This document shows, piece after piece, positions 37,898 to 51,147 of a DNA stretch of 60,025 nt. The stretch is taken from contig JAWZXG010000053.1 of assembly GCA_037178625.1 (NCBI GenBank), positions 1 to 60,025 on the forward strand, in the 5' to 3' direction. Position 1 is the first letter of the stretch. Each line of letters starts with the position of its first letter. This DNA comes from Skeletonema tropicum (lineage: Eukaryota > Bacillariophyta > Thalassiosirophyceae > Thalassiosirales > Thalassiosiraceae). Under the pieces are notes generated by a model that was not told where the DNA came from, did no database searches, and saw only the letters and a list, made by a program, of their open reading frames with translations. Position numbers and translations under genes: made by a program.

Positions 37898-39786
37898 ATA
37901 CCTCGAATCGATAGAGCTGCTCAAGGGCTTTCCAAAACGCCACTTATCGCCCTCATTGGACTACTAGAACGGAAGATATCGGCCATTACAACATTGTGTC
38001 ATTGAACTTGCCTTGTGTGGTGCTTGTTCAAAAAAGGACAGTGGTGGTGCCGCTTTGCAAGTCTTCATGCATCTCTAAATAGTGTTACCGTTGCCGCATC
38101 GGCACTCAGTGCACTCGTCAGATAGGCTAGAGGGGCAGGTACTACAATTTGCTGCTCGTCATTTTTTCCGTTCGTTTGTCAAAGTTGTGGTACATCGATC
38201 ATCTCTCCTTCATCCCACCATCACAGTCACAGTGTGAGATTGCTCTCAAGTGCATGCGTGTAGTGTAGCGATGGACGGAGGATCAATCTTCGAGTAGAGG
38301 TGGACGCAACAGCAGCATTAGCAATAACAACCTCTATAACTTGTCTTGCAGCGGTCGTACCAAGGCAATGAGTGGTGATTTCGAATCGTCTCGTCGAGCT
38401 CTATCGATAAGTACTATAATCAACGTCAAATATCGACCCGTTGTCATATATATCGACTCAACTAAATCGACATCGACCTCTAGAGAATCCGAATATCGAG
38501 CGCCCCCCAAATTTAAATCGACATTCGAATTTTAACCAGAGAATCGACAATGACACAACCATTCGAATCGTCATTTCAAGCTCTATCAATTATCGAATAC
38601 TACAATAAACACTGCTCGTCCTCGCTGCCGCTCGCACTCGCTCAATACTGCCGTCAATGACAGTTGGTACCAACTGTTGTGAGATTGTAAAAAGCGACTT
38701 CATTGATCGGCGAAGAAGATGACAGTTGGCACGACCGCATCAAACGCTGCGCTGAAGAACGATGCTTAAATCAGGCGGGCTCTATGACTGGTCGAAGATC
38801 CAAGACGCTTCGCTGAAGAACGACGGCGTAGATCAGCGTGGTCAATGATTGGTTGGCACGACATTTATGCGAAGATCTACTAATTACTAATAATCACAGC
38901 TCGATCCCAAAAAGCGACCGCCGAGGAGGGCGATGAACATGATAATTGGCACGGGTGGAGTTGTCGATGGATAAACACTGCTCGGTCTCCCTCCGGTCGA
39001 CCTCGCCCTCCTCATCGACAGCGGAGTCTGATGTTGCGGATGGTGGATTGTTGTATTCGTCATCATTATCATCATCTTCACTCTCCTCCACCAACCACTG
39101 CTACTCCCAACTCTTCTCCAACCTCATCATCATCATCAACATTGCCGACACAGTGGTTGGTGGAGGAGAGTTGGGAGTAGCAGTGGAATGATGAGGTTGT
39201 ATTCATTATTCATCCACTGCTCGCCGGCTGTAGGATGACAACATGGTTGTTGGGAGTGGTGATAATGTTGAAGGATGGATGAGTAATGATTATTGGACGG
39301 TACATGTACCATAATGAGTGATGAGGGAGGCTGATCTACGCCTTCGTTCTTCAGCGTAGCGTTTGGTCTCGCTGCACCTGAAGTTCATGTTATTCGTCCC
39401 ATGAAAAGAAGTGTGTTGTGCGAGGGCCCCCGGCCGAGCAGTGTGTATTGTCATGATAATGATGCCGCATTAAAGTGGCATTGAAGATAAAGTGGTCGCT
39501 TTTTGGGATTTTCGACGTACTGATTGTCTGAATGAGGCTGATTATCATGTCGCTTTTTCGCGAGGGCTTTGCCCGAGCAGTGGTTAGTAATTTGATAGAC
39601 ATAATGGTACTAATCGATAGCGCTTCAAAAGAGCTTTCGATTGGTTGCTAATTTGTATTATTTTGGTCAAATTCGGACGGTTCATTGGATATTGTGGCTG
39701 TCAAGCCGAATCTGGCCGAGCTGGGCGCTTTATAGACCCATTTTTGACCGAGACGATCTGTAAACAATCGTCCAAACAGGCTCATT
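37898..39786 (+). repeat. Array unit 21, 1,889 bp
   Basis: T inserted near 38085, a 7-base insertion near 38174-38180, and a 9-base deletion just downstream so that GTGGTATTGTACATCTATCG reads GTGGTACATCG. Unit 32 carries the same deletion. Confidence 0.96.
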
Positions 39787-41677
39787 ATACCTCGAATCGA
39801 TAGAGCTGCTCAAGGGCTTTCCAAACGCCACTTATCGCCCTCATTGGACTACTAGAACGGAAGATATCGGCCATTACAACATTGTGTCATTGAACTTGCC
39901 TTGTGTGGTGCTTGTTCAAAAAAGGACAGTGGTGGTGCCGCTTTGCAAGTCTTCATGCATCTCTAAATAGTGTACCGTTGACCGCATCGGCACTCAGTGC
40001 ACTCGTCAGATAGGCTAGAGGGGCAGGTACTACAATTTGCTGCTCGTCATTTTTTCCGTTCAAAGTTGTGGTATTGTACATCTATCGATCATCTCTCCTT
40101 CATCCCACCATCACAGTCACAGTGTGAGATTGCTCTCAAGTGCATGCGTGTAGTGTAGCGATGGACGGAGGATCAATCTTCGAGTAGAGGTGGACGCAAC
40201 AGCAGCATTAGCAATAACAACCTCTATAACTTGTCTTGCAGCGGTCGTACAAGGCAATGAGTGGTGATTTCGAATCGTCTCGTCGAGCTCTATCGATAAG
40301 TACTATAATCAACGTCAAATATCGACCCGTTGTCATATATATCGACTCAACTAAATCGACATCGACCTCTAGAGAATCCGAATATCGAGCGCCCCCCAAA
40401 TTTAAATCGACATTCGAATTTTAACCAGAGAATCGACAATGACACAACCATTCGAATCGTCATTTCAAGCTCTATCAATTATCGAATACTACAATAAACA
40501 CTGCTCGTCCTCGCTGCCGCTCGCACTCGCTCAATACTGCCGTCAATGACAGTTGGTACCAACTGTTGTGAGATTGTAAAAAGCGACTTCATTGATCGGC
40601 GAAGAAGATGACAGTTGGCACGACCGCATCAAACGCTGCGCTGAAGAACGATGCTTAAATCAGGCGGGCTCTATGACTGGTCGAAGATCCAAGACGCTTC
40701 GCTGAAGAACGACGGCGTAGATCAGCGTGGTCAATGATTGGTTGGCACGACATTTATGCGAAGATCTACTAATTACTAATAATCACAGCTCGATCCCAAA
40801 AAGCGACCGCCGAGGAGGGCGATGAACATGATAATTGGCACGGGTGGAGTTGTCGATGGATAAACACTGCTCGGTCTCCCTCCGGTCGACCTCGCCCTCC
40901 TCATCGACAGCGGAGTCTGATGTTGCGGATGGTGGATTGTTGTATTCGTCATCATTATCATCATCTTCACTCTCCTCCACCAACCACTGCTACTCCCAAC
41001 TCTTCTCCAACCTCATCATCATCATCAACATTGCCGACACAGTGGTTGGTGGAGGAGAGTTGGGAGTAGCAGTGGAATGATGAGGTTGTATTCATTATTC
41101 ATCCACTGCTCGCCGGCTGTAGGATGACAACATGGTTGTTGGGAGAGTGGTGATAATGTTGAAGGATGGATGAGTAATGATTATTGGACGGTACATGTAC
41201 CATAATGAGTGATGAGGGAGGCTGATCTACGCCTTCGTTCTTCAGCGTAGCGTTTGGTCTCGCTGCACCTGAAGTTCATGTTATTCGTCCCATGAAAAGA
41301 AGTGTGTTGTGCGAGGGCCCCCGGCCGAGCAGTGTGTATTGTCATGATAATGATGCCGCATTAAAGTGGCATTGAAGATAAAGTGGTCGCTTTTTGGGAT
41401 TTTCGACGTACTGATTGTCTGAATGAGGCTGATTATCATGTCGCTTTTTCGCGAGGGCTTTGCCCGAGCAGTGGTTAGTAATTTGATAGACATAATGGTA
41501 CTAATCGATAGCGCTTCAAAAGAGCTTTCGATTGGTTGCTAATTTGTATTATTTTGGTCAAATTCGGACGGTTCATTGGATATTGTGGCTGTCAAGCCGA
41601 ATCTGGCCGAGCTGGGCGCTTTATAGACCCATTTTTGACCGAGACGATCTGTAAACAATCGTCCAAACAGGCTCATT
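39787..41677 (+). repeat. Array unit 22, 1,891 bp
   Basis: A lost near 39824, A gained near 39980 (GTTGACCGC variant), C lost near 40250 (GTACCAAGG to GTACAAGG) and two bases gained near 41145. Confidence 0.96.
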
Positions 41678-43571
41678 ATACCTCGAATCGATAGAGCTGC
41701 TCAAGGGCTTTCCAAAACGCCACTTATCGCCCTCATTGGACTACTAGAACGGAAGATATCGGCCATTACAACATTGTGTCATTGAACTTGCCTTGTGTGG
41801 TGCTTGTTCAAAAAAGGACAGTGGTGGTGCCGCTTTGCAAGTCTTCATGCATCTCTAAATAGTGTACCGTTGCCGCATCGGCACTCAGTGCACTCGTCAG
41901 ATAGGCTAGAGGGGCAGGTACTACAATTTGCTGCTCGTCATTTTTTCCGTTCAAAGTTGTGGTATTGTACATCTATCGATCATCTCTCCTTCATCCCACC
42001 ATCACAGTCACAGTGTGAGATTGCTCTCAAGTGCATGCGTGTAGTGTAGCGATGGACGGAGGATCAATCTTCGAGTAGAGGTGGACGCAACAGCAGCATT
42101 AGCAATAACAACCTCTATAACTTGTCTTGCAGCGGTCGTACCAAGGCAATGAGTGGTGATTTCGAATCGTCTCGTCGAGCTCTATCGATAAGTACTATAA
42201 TCAACGTCAAATATCGACCCGTTGTCATATATATCGACTCAACTAAATCGACATCGACCTCTAGAGAATCCGAATATCGAGCGCCCCCCAAATTTAAATC
42301 GACATTCGAATTTTAACCAGAGAATCGACAATGACACAACCATTCGAATCGTCATTTCAAGCTCTATCAATTATCGAATACTACAATAAACACTGCTCGT
42401 CCTCGCTGCCGCTCGCACGCACTCGCTCAATACTGCCGTCAATGACAGTTGGTACCAACTGTTGTGAGATTGTAAAAAGCGACTTCATTGATCGGCGAAG
42501 AAGATGACAGTTGGCACGACCGCATCAAACGCTGCGCTGAAGAACGATGCTTAAATCAGGCGGGCTCTATGACTGGTCGAAGATCCAAGACGCTTCGCTG
42601 AAGAACGACGGCGTAGATCAGCGTGGTCAATGATTGGTTGGCACGACATTTATGCGAAGATCTACTAATTACTAATAATCACAGCTCGATCCCAAAAAGC
42701 GACCGCCGAGGAGGGCGATGAACATGATAATTGGCACGGGTGGAGTTGTCGATGGATAAACACTGCTCGGTCTCCCTCCGGTCGACCTCGCCCTCCTCAT
42801 CGACAGCGGAGTCTGATGTTGCGGATGGTGGATTGTTGTATTCGTCATCATTATCATCATCTTCACTCTCCTCCACCAACCACTGCTACTCCCAACTCTT
42901 CTCCAACCTCATCATCATCATCAACATTGCCGACACAGTGGTTGGTGGAGGAGAGTTGGGAGTAGCAGTGGAATGATGAGGTTGTATTCATTATTCATCC
43001 ACTGCTCGCCGGCTGTAGGATGACAACATGGTTGTTGGGAGTGGTGATAATGTTGAAGGATGGATGAGTAATGATTATTGGACGGTACATGTACCATAAT
43101 GAGTGATGAGGGAGGCTGATCTACGCCTTCGTTCTTCAGCGTAGCGTTTGGTCTCGCTGCACCTGAAGTTCATGTTATTCGTCCCATGAAAAGAAGTGTG
43201 TTGTGCGAGGGCCCCCGGCCGAGCAGTGTGTATTGTCATGATAATGATGCCGCATTAAAGTGGCATTGAAGATAAAGTGGTCGCTTTTTGGGATTTTCGA
43301 CGTACTGATTGTCTGAATGAGGCTGATTATCATGTCGCTTTTTCGCGAGGGCTTTGCCCGAGCAGTGGTTAGTAATTTGATAGACATAATGGTACTAATC
43401 GATAGCGCTTCAAAAGAGCTTTCGATTGGTTGCTAATTTGTATTATTTTGGTCAAATTCGGACGGTTCATTGGATATTGTGGCTGTCAAGCCGAATCTGG
43501 CCGAGCTGGGCGCTTTATAGACCCATTTTTGACCGAGACGATCTGTAAACAATCGTCCAAACAGGCTCATT
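41678..43571 (+). repeat. Array unit 23, 1,894 bp
   Basis: A single 4-base tandem duplication near 42415 (CTCGCACTCG becomes CTCGCACGCACTCG). Confidence 0.96.
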
Positions 43572-45464
43572 ATACCTCGAATCGATAGAGCTGCTCAAGG
43601 GCTTTCCAAAACGCCACTTATCGCCCTCATTGGACTACTAGAACGGAAGATATCGGCCATTACAACATTGTGTCATTGAACTTGCCTTGTGTGGTGCTTG
43701 TTCAAAAAAGGACAGTGGTGGTGCCGCTTTGCAAGTCTTCATGCATCTCTAAATAGTGTGTACCGTTGACCGCATCGGCACTCAGTGCACTCGTCAGATA
43801 GGCTAGAGGGGCAGGTACTACAATTTGCTGCTCGTCATTTTTTCCGTTCAAAGTTGTGGTATTGTACATCTATCGATCATCTCTCCTTCATCCCACCATC
43901 ACAGTCACAGTGTGAGATTGCTCTCAAGTGCATGCGTGTAGTGTAGCGATGGACGGAGGATCAATCTTCGAGTAGAGGTGGACGCAACAGCAGCATTAGC
44001 AATAACAACCTCTATAACTTGTCTTGCAGCGGTCGTACCAAGGCAATGAGTGGTGATTTCGAATCGTCTCGTCGAGCTCTATCGATAAGTACTATAATCA
44101 ACGTCAAATATCGACCCGTTGTCATATATATCGACTCAACTAAATCGACATCGACCTCTAGAGAATCCGAATATCGAGCGCCCCCCAAATTTAAATCGAC
44201 ATTCGAATTTTAACCAGAGAATCGACAATGACACAACCATTCGAATCGTCATTTCAAGCTCTATCAATTATCGAATACTACAATAAACACTGCTCGTCCT
44301 CGCTGCCGCTCGCACTCGCTCAATACTGCCGTCAATGACAGTTGGTACCAACTGTTGTGAGATTGTAAAAAGCGACTTCATTGATCGGCGAAGAAGATGA
44401 CAGTTGGCACGACCGCATCAAACGCTGCGCTGAAGAACGATGCTTAAATCAGGCGGGCTCTATGACTGGTCGAAGATCCAAGACGCTTCGCTGAAGAACG
44501 ACGGCGTAGATCAGCGTGGTCAATGATTGGTTGGCACGACATTTATGCGAAGATCTACTAATTACTAATAATCACAGCTCGATCCCAAAAAGCGACCGCC
44601 GAGGAGGGCGATGAACATGATAATTGGCACGGGTGGAGTTGTCGATGGATAAACACTGCTCGGTCTCCCTCCGGTCGACCTCGCCCTCCTCATCGACAGC
44701 GGAGTCTGATGTTGCGGATGGTGGATTGTTGTATTCGTCATCATTATCATCATCTTCACTCTCCTCCACCAACCACTGCTACTCCCAACTCTTCTCCAAC
44801 CTCATCATCATCATCAACATTGCCGACACAGTGGTTGGTGGAGGAGAGTTGGGAGTAGCAGTGGAATGATGAGGTTGTATTCATTATTCATCCACTGCTC
44901 GCCGGCTGTAGGATGACAACATGGTTGTTGGGAGTGGTGATAATGTTGAAGGATGGATGAGTAATGATTATTGGACGGTACATGTACCATAATGAGTGAT
45001 GAGGGAGGCTGATCTACGCCTTCGTTCTTCAGCGTAGCGTTTGGTCTCGCTGCACCTGAAGTTCATGTTATTCGTCCCATGAAAAGAAGTGTGTTGTGCG
45101 AGGGCCCCCGGCCGAGCAGTGTGTATTGTCATGATAATGATGCCGCATTAAAGTGGCATTGAAGATAAAGTGGTCGCTTTTTGGGATTTTCGACGTACTG
45201 ATTGTCTGAATGAGGCTGATTATCATGTCGCTTTTTCGCGAGGGCTTTGCCCGAGCAGTGGTTAGTAATTTGATAGACATAATGGTACTAATCGATAGCG
45301 CTTCAAAAGAGCTTTCGATTGGTTGCTAATTTGTATTATTTTGGTCAAATTCGGACGGTTCATTGGATATTGTGGCTGTCAAGCCGAATCTGGCCGAGCT
45401 GGGCGCTTTATAGACCCATTTTTGACCGAGACGATCTGTAAACAATCGTCCAAACAGGCTCATT
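43572..45464 (+). repeat. Array unit 24, 1,893 bp
   Basis: GT inserted near 43759 and A near 43769, both inside the hotspot at unit offset about 176-197. Otherwise like the reference. Confidence 0.96.
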
Positions 45465-47355
45465 ATACCTCGAATCGATAGAGCTGCTCAAGGGCTTTCC
45501 AAAACGCCACTTATCGCCCTCATTGGACTACTAGAACGGAAGATATCGGCCATTACAACATTGTGTCATTGAACTTGCCTTGTGTGGTGCTTGTTCAAAA
45601 AAGGACAGTGGTGGTGCCGCTTTGCAAGTCTTCATGCATCTCTAAATAGTGTTACCGTTGCCGCATCGGCACTCAGTGCACTCGTCAGATAGGCTAGAGG
45701 GGCAGGTACTACAATTTGCTGCTCGTCATTTTTTCCGTTCAAAGTTGTGGTATTGTACATCTATCGATCATCTCTCCTTCATCCCACCATCACAGTCACA
45801 GTGTGAGATTGCTCTCAAGTGCATGCGTGTAGTGTAGCGATGGACGGAGGATCAATCTTCGAGTAGAGGTGGACGCAACAGCAGCATTAGCAATAACAAC
45901 CTCTATAACTTGTCTTGCAGCGGTCGTACCAAGGCAATGAGTGGTGATTTCGAATCGTCTCGTCGAGCTCTATCGATAAGTACTATAATCAACGTCAAAT
46001 ATCGACCCGTTGTCATATATATCGACTCAACTAAATCGACATCGACCTCTAGAGAATCCGAATATCGAGCGCCCCCCAAATTTAAATCGACATTCGAATT
46101 TTAACCAGAGAATCGACAATGACACAACCATTCGAATCGTCATTTCAAGCTCTATCAATTATCGAATACTACAATAAACACTGCTCGTCCTCGCTGCCGC
46201 TCGCACTCGCTCAATACTGCCGTCAATGACAGTTGGTACCAACTGTTGTGAGATTGTAAAAAGCGACTTCATTGATCGGCGAAGAAGATGACAGTTGGCA
46301 CGACCGCATCAAACGCTGCGCTGAAGAACGATGCTTAAATCAGGCGGGCTCTATGACTGGTCGAAGATCCAAGACGCTTCGCTGAAGAACGACGGCGTAG
46401 ATCAGCGTGGTCAATGATTGGTTGGCACGACATTTATGCGAAGATCTACTAATTACTAATAATCACAGCTCGATCCCAAAAAGCGACCGCCGAGGAGGGC
46501 GATGAACATGATAATTGGCACGGGTGGAGTTGTCGATGGATAAACACTGCTCGGTCTCCCTCCGGTCGACCTCGCCCTCCTCATCGACAGCGGAGTCTGA
46601 TGTTGCGGATGGTGGATTGTTGTATTCGTCATCATTATCATCATCTTCACTCTCCTCCACCAACCACTGCTACTCCCAACTCTTCTCCAACCTCATCATC
46701 ATCATCAACATTGCCGACACAGTGGTTGGTGGAGGAGAGTTGGGAGTAGCAGTGGAATGATGAGGTTGTATTCATTATTCATCCACTGCTCGCCGGCTGT
46801 AGGATGACAACATGGTTGTTGGGAGTGGTGATAATGTTGAAGGATGGATGAGTAATGATTATTGGACGGTACATGTACCATAATGAGTGATGAGGGAGGC
46901 TGATCTACGCCTTCGTTCTTCAGCGTAGCGTTTGGTCTCGCTGCACCTGAAGTTCATGTTATTCGTCCCATGAAAAGAAGTGTGTTGTGCGAGGGCCCCC
47001 GGCCGAGCAGTGTGTATTGTCATGATAATGATGCCGCATTAAAGTGGCATTGAAGATAAAGTGGTCGCTTTTTGGGATTTTCGACGTACTGATTGTCTGA
47101 ATGAGGCTGATTATCATGTCGCTTTTTCGCGAGGGCTTTGCCCGAGCAGTGGTTAGTAATTTGATAGACATAATGGTACTAATCGATAGCGCTTCAAAAG
47201 AGCTTTCGATTGGTTGCTAATTTGTATTATTTTGGTCAAATTCGGACGGTTCATTGGATATTGTGGCTGTCAAGCCGAATCTGGCCGAGCTGGGCGCTTT
47301 ATAGACCCATTTTTGACCGAGACGATCTGTAAACAATCGTCCAAACAGGCTCATT
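45465..47355 (+). repeat. Array unit 25, 1,891 bp
   Basis: Single T inserted near 45652, at the same hotspot. Confidence 0.96.
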
Positions 47356-49250
47356 ATACCTCGAATCGATAGAGCTGCTCAAGGGCTTTCCAAAAACGCC
47401 ACTTATCGCCCTCATTGGACTACTAGAACGGAAGATATCGGCCATTACAACATTGTGTCATTGAACTTGCCTTGTGTGGTGCTTGTTCAAAAAAGGACAG
47501 TGGTGGTGCCGCTTTGCAAGTCTTCATGCATCTCTAAATAGTGTACCGTTGCCGCATCGGCACTCAGTGCACTCGTCAGATAGGCTAGAGGGGCAGGTAC
47601 TACAATTTGCTGCTCGTCATTTTTTCCGTTCAAAGTTGTGGTATTGTACATCTATCGATCATCTCTCCTTCATCCCACCATCACAGTCACAGTGTGAGAT
47701 TGCTCTCAAGTGCATGCGTGTAGTGTAGCGATGGACGGAGGATCAATCTTCGAGTAGAGGTGGACGCAACAGCAGCATTAGCAATAACAACCTCTATAAC
47801 TTGTCTTGCAGCGGTCGTACCAAGGCAATGAGTGGTGATTTCGAATCGTCTCGTCGAGCTCTATCGATAAGTACTATAATCAACGTCAAATATCGACCCG
47901 TTGTCATATATATCGACTCAACTAAATCGACATCGACCTCTAGAGAATCCGAATATCGAGCGCCCCCCCAAATTTAAATCGACATTCGAATTTTAACCAG
48001 AGAATCGACAATGACACAACCATTCGAATCGTCATTTCAAGCTCTATCAATTATCGAATACTACAATAAACACTGCTCGTCCTCGCTGCCGCTCGCACTC
48101 GCTCAATACTGCCGTCAATGACAGTTGGTACCAACTGTTGTGAGATTGTAAAAAAGCGACTTCATTGATCGGCGAAGAAGATGACAGTTGGCACGACCGC
48201 ATCAAACGCTGCGCTGAAGAACGATGCTTAAATCAGGCGGGCTCTATGACTGGTCGAAGATCCAAGACGCTTCGCTGAAGAACGACGGCGTAGATCAGCG
48301 TGGTCAATGATTGGTTGGCACGACATTTATGCGAAGATCTACTAATTACTAATAATCACAGCTCGATCCCAAAAAGCGACCGCCGAGGAGGGCGATGAAC
48401 ATGATAATTGGCACGGGTGGAGTTGTCGATGGATAAACACTGCTCGGTCTCCCTCCGGTCGACCTCGCCCTCCTCATCGACAGCGGAGTCTGATGTTGCG
48501 GATGGTGGATTGTTGTATTCGTCATCATTATCATCATCTTCACTCTCCTCCACCAACCACTGCTACTCCCAACTCTTCTCCAACCTCATCATCATCATCA
48601 ACATTGCCGACACAGTGGTTGGTGGAGGAGAGTTGGGAGTAGCAGTGGAATGATGAGGTTGTATTCATTATTCATCCACTGCTCGCCGGCTGTAGGATGA
48701 CAACATGGTTGTTGGGAGTGGTGATAATGTTGAAGGATGGATGAGTAATGATTATTGGACGGTACATGTACCATAATGAGTGATGAGGGAGGCTGATCTA
48801 CGCCTTCGTTCTTCAGCGTAGCGTTTGGTCTCGCTGCACCTGAAGTTCATGTTATTCGTCCCATGAAAAGAAGTGTTGTGCGAGGGCCCCCGGCCGAGCA
48901 GTGTGTATTGTCATGATAATGATGCCGCATTAAAGTGGCATTGAAGATAAAGTGGTCGCTTTTTGGGATTTTCGACGTACTGATTGTCTGAATGAGGCTG
49001 ATTATCATGTCGCTTTTTCGCGAGGGCTTTGCCCGAGCAGTGGTTAGTAATTTGATAGACATAAAATGGTACTAATCGATAGCGCTTCAAAAGAGCTTTC
49101 GATTGGTTGCTAATTTGTATTATTTTGGTCAAATTCGGACGGTTCATATTGGATATTGTGGCTGTCAAGCCGAATCTGGCCGAGCTGGGCGCTTTATAGA
49201 CCCATTTTTGACCGAGACGATCTGTAAACAATCGTCCAAACAGGCTCATT
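47356..49250 (+). repeat. Array unit 26, 1,895 bp
   Basis: A near 47396, C near 47967, A near 48152, GT lost near 48875 (shared with unit 13), AA near 49064 and two bases gained near 49148. Confidence 0.96.
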
Positions 49251-51147
49251 ATACCTCGAATCGATAGAGCTGCTCAAGGGCTTTCCAAAACGCCACTTAT
49301 CGCCCTCATTGGACTACTAGAACGGAAGATATCGGCCATTACAACATTGTGTCATTGAACTTGCCTTGTGTGGTGCTTGTTCAAAAAGGACAGTGGTGGT
49401 GCCGCTTTGCAAGTCTTCATGCATCTCTAAATAGTACCGTTGCCGCATCGGCACTCAGTGCACTCGTCAGATAGGCTAGAGGGGCAGGTACTACAATTTG
49501 CTGCTCGTCATTTTTTTCCGTTCAAAGTTGTGGTATTGTACATCTATCGATCATCTCTCCTTCATCCCACCATCACAGTCACAGTGTGAGATTGCTCTCA
49601 AGTGCATGCGTGTAGTGTAGCGATGGACGGAGGAATCAATCTTCGAGTAGAGGTGGACGCAACAGCAGCATTAGCAATAACAACCTCTATAACTTGTCTT
49701 GCAGCGGTCGTACCAAGGCAATGAGTGGTGATTTCGAATCGTCTCGTCGAGCTCTATCGATAAGTACTATAATCAACGTCAAATATCGACCCGTTGTCAT
49801 ATATATCGACTCAACTAAATCGACATCGACCTCTAGAGAATCCGAATATCGAGCGCCCCCCAAATTTAAATCGACATTCGAATTTTAACCAGAGAATCGA
49901 CAATGACACAACCATTCGAATCGTCATTTCAAGCTCTATCAATTATCGAATACTACAATAAACACTGCTCGTCCTCGCTGCCGCTCGCACTCGCTCAATA
50001 CTGCCGTCAATGACAGTTGGTACCAACTGTTGTGAGATTGTAAAAAGCGACTTCATTGATCGGCGAAGAAGATGACAGTTGGCACGACCGCATCAAACGC
50101 TGCGCTGAAGAACGATGCTTAAATCAGGCGGGCTCTATGACTGGTCGAAGATCCAAGACGCTTCGCTGAAGAACGACGGCGTAGATCAGCGTGGTTCAAT
50201 GATTGGTTGGCACGACATTTATGCGAAGATCTACTAATTACTAATAATCACAGCTCGATCCCAAAAAGCGACCGCCGAGGAGGGCGATGAACATGATAAT
50301 TGGCACGGGTGGAGTTGTCGATGGATAAACACTGCTCGGTCTCCCTCCGGTCGACCTCGCCCTCCTCATCGACAGCGGAGTCTGATGTTGCGGATGGTGG
50401 ATTGTTGTATTCGTCATCATTATCATCATCTTCACTCTCCTCCACCAACCACTGGCTACTCCCAACTCTTCTCCAACCTCATCATCATCATCAACATTGC
50501 CGACACAGTGGTTGGTGGAGGAGAGTTGGGAGTAGCAGTGGAATGATGAGGTTGTATTCATTATTCATCCACTGCTCGCCGGCTGTAGGATGACAACATG
50601 GTTGTTGGGAGTGGTGATAATGTTGAAGGATGGATGAGTAATGATTATTGGACGGTACATGTACCATAATGAGTGATGAGGGAGGCTGATCTACGCCTTC
50701 GTTCTTCAGCGTAGCGTTTGGTCTCGCTGCACCTGAAGTTCATGTTATTCGTCCCATGGAAAAGAAGTGTGTTGTGCGAGGGCCCCCGGCCGAGCAGTGT
50801 GTATTGTCATGATAAAATGATGCCGCATTAAAGTGGCATTGAAGATAAAGTGGTCGCTTTTTGGGATTTTCGACGTACTGATTGTCTGAATGAGGCTGAT
50901 TATCATGTCGCTTTTTCGCGAGGGCTTTGCCCGAAGCAGAGTGGTTAGTAATTTGATAGACATAATGGTACTAATCGATAGCGCTTCAAAAGAGCTTTCG
51001 ATTGGTTGCTAATTTGTATTATTTTGGTCAAATTCGGACGGTTCATTGGATATTGTGGCTGTCAAGCCGAATCTGGCCGAGCTGGGCGCTTTATAGACCC
51101 ATTTTTGACCGAGACGATCTGTAAACAATCGTCCAAACAGGCTCATT
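49251..51147 (+). repeat. Array unit 27, 1,897 bp
   Basis: An A lost near 49386 and GT lost near 49435 (hotspot). Single-base insertions lie near 49512, 49635, 50196, 50455 and 50759, with 2-base gains near 50815 and 50938. Confidence 0.95.
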
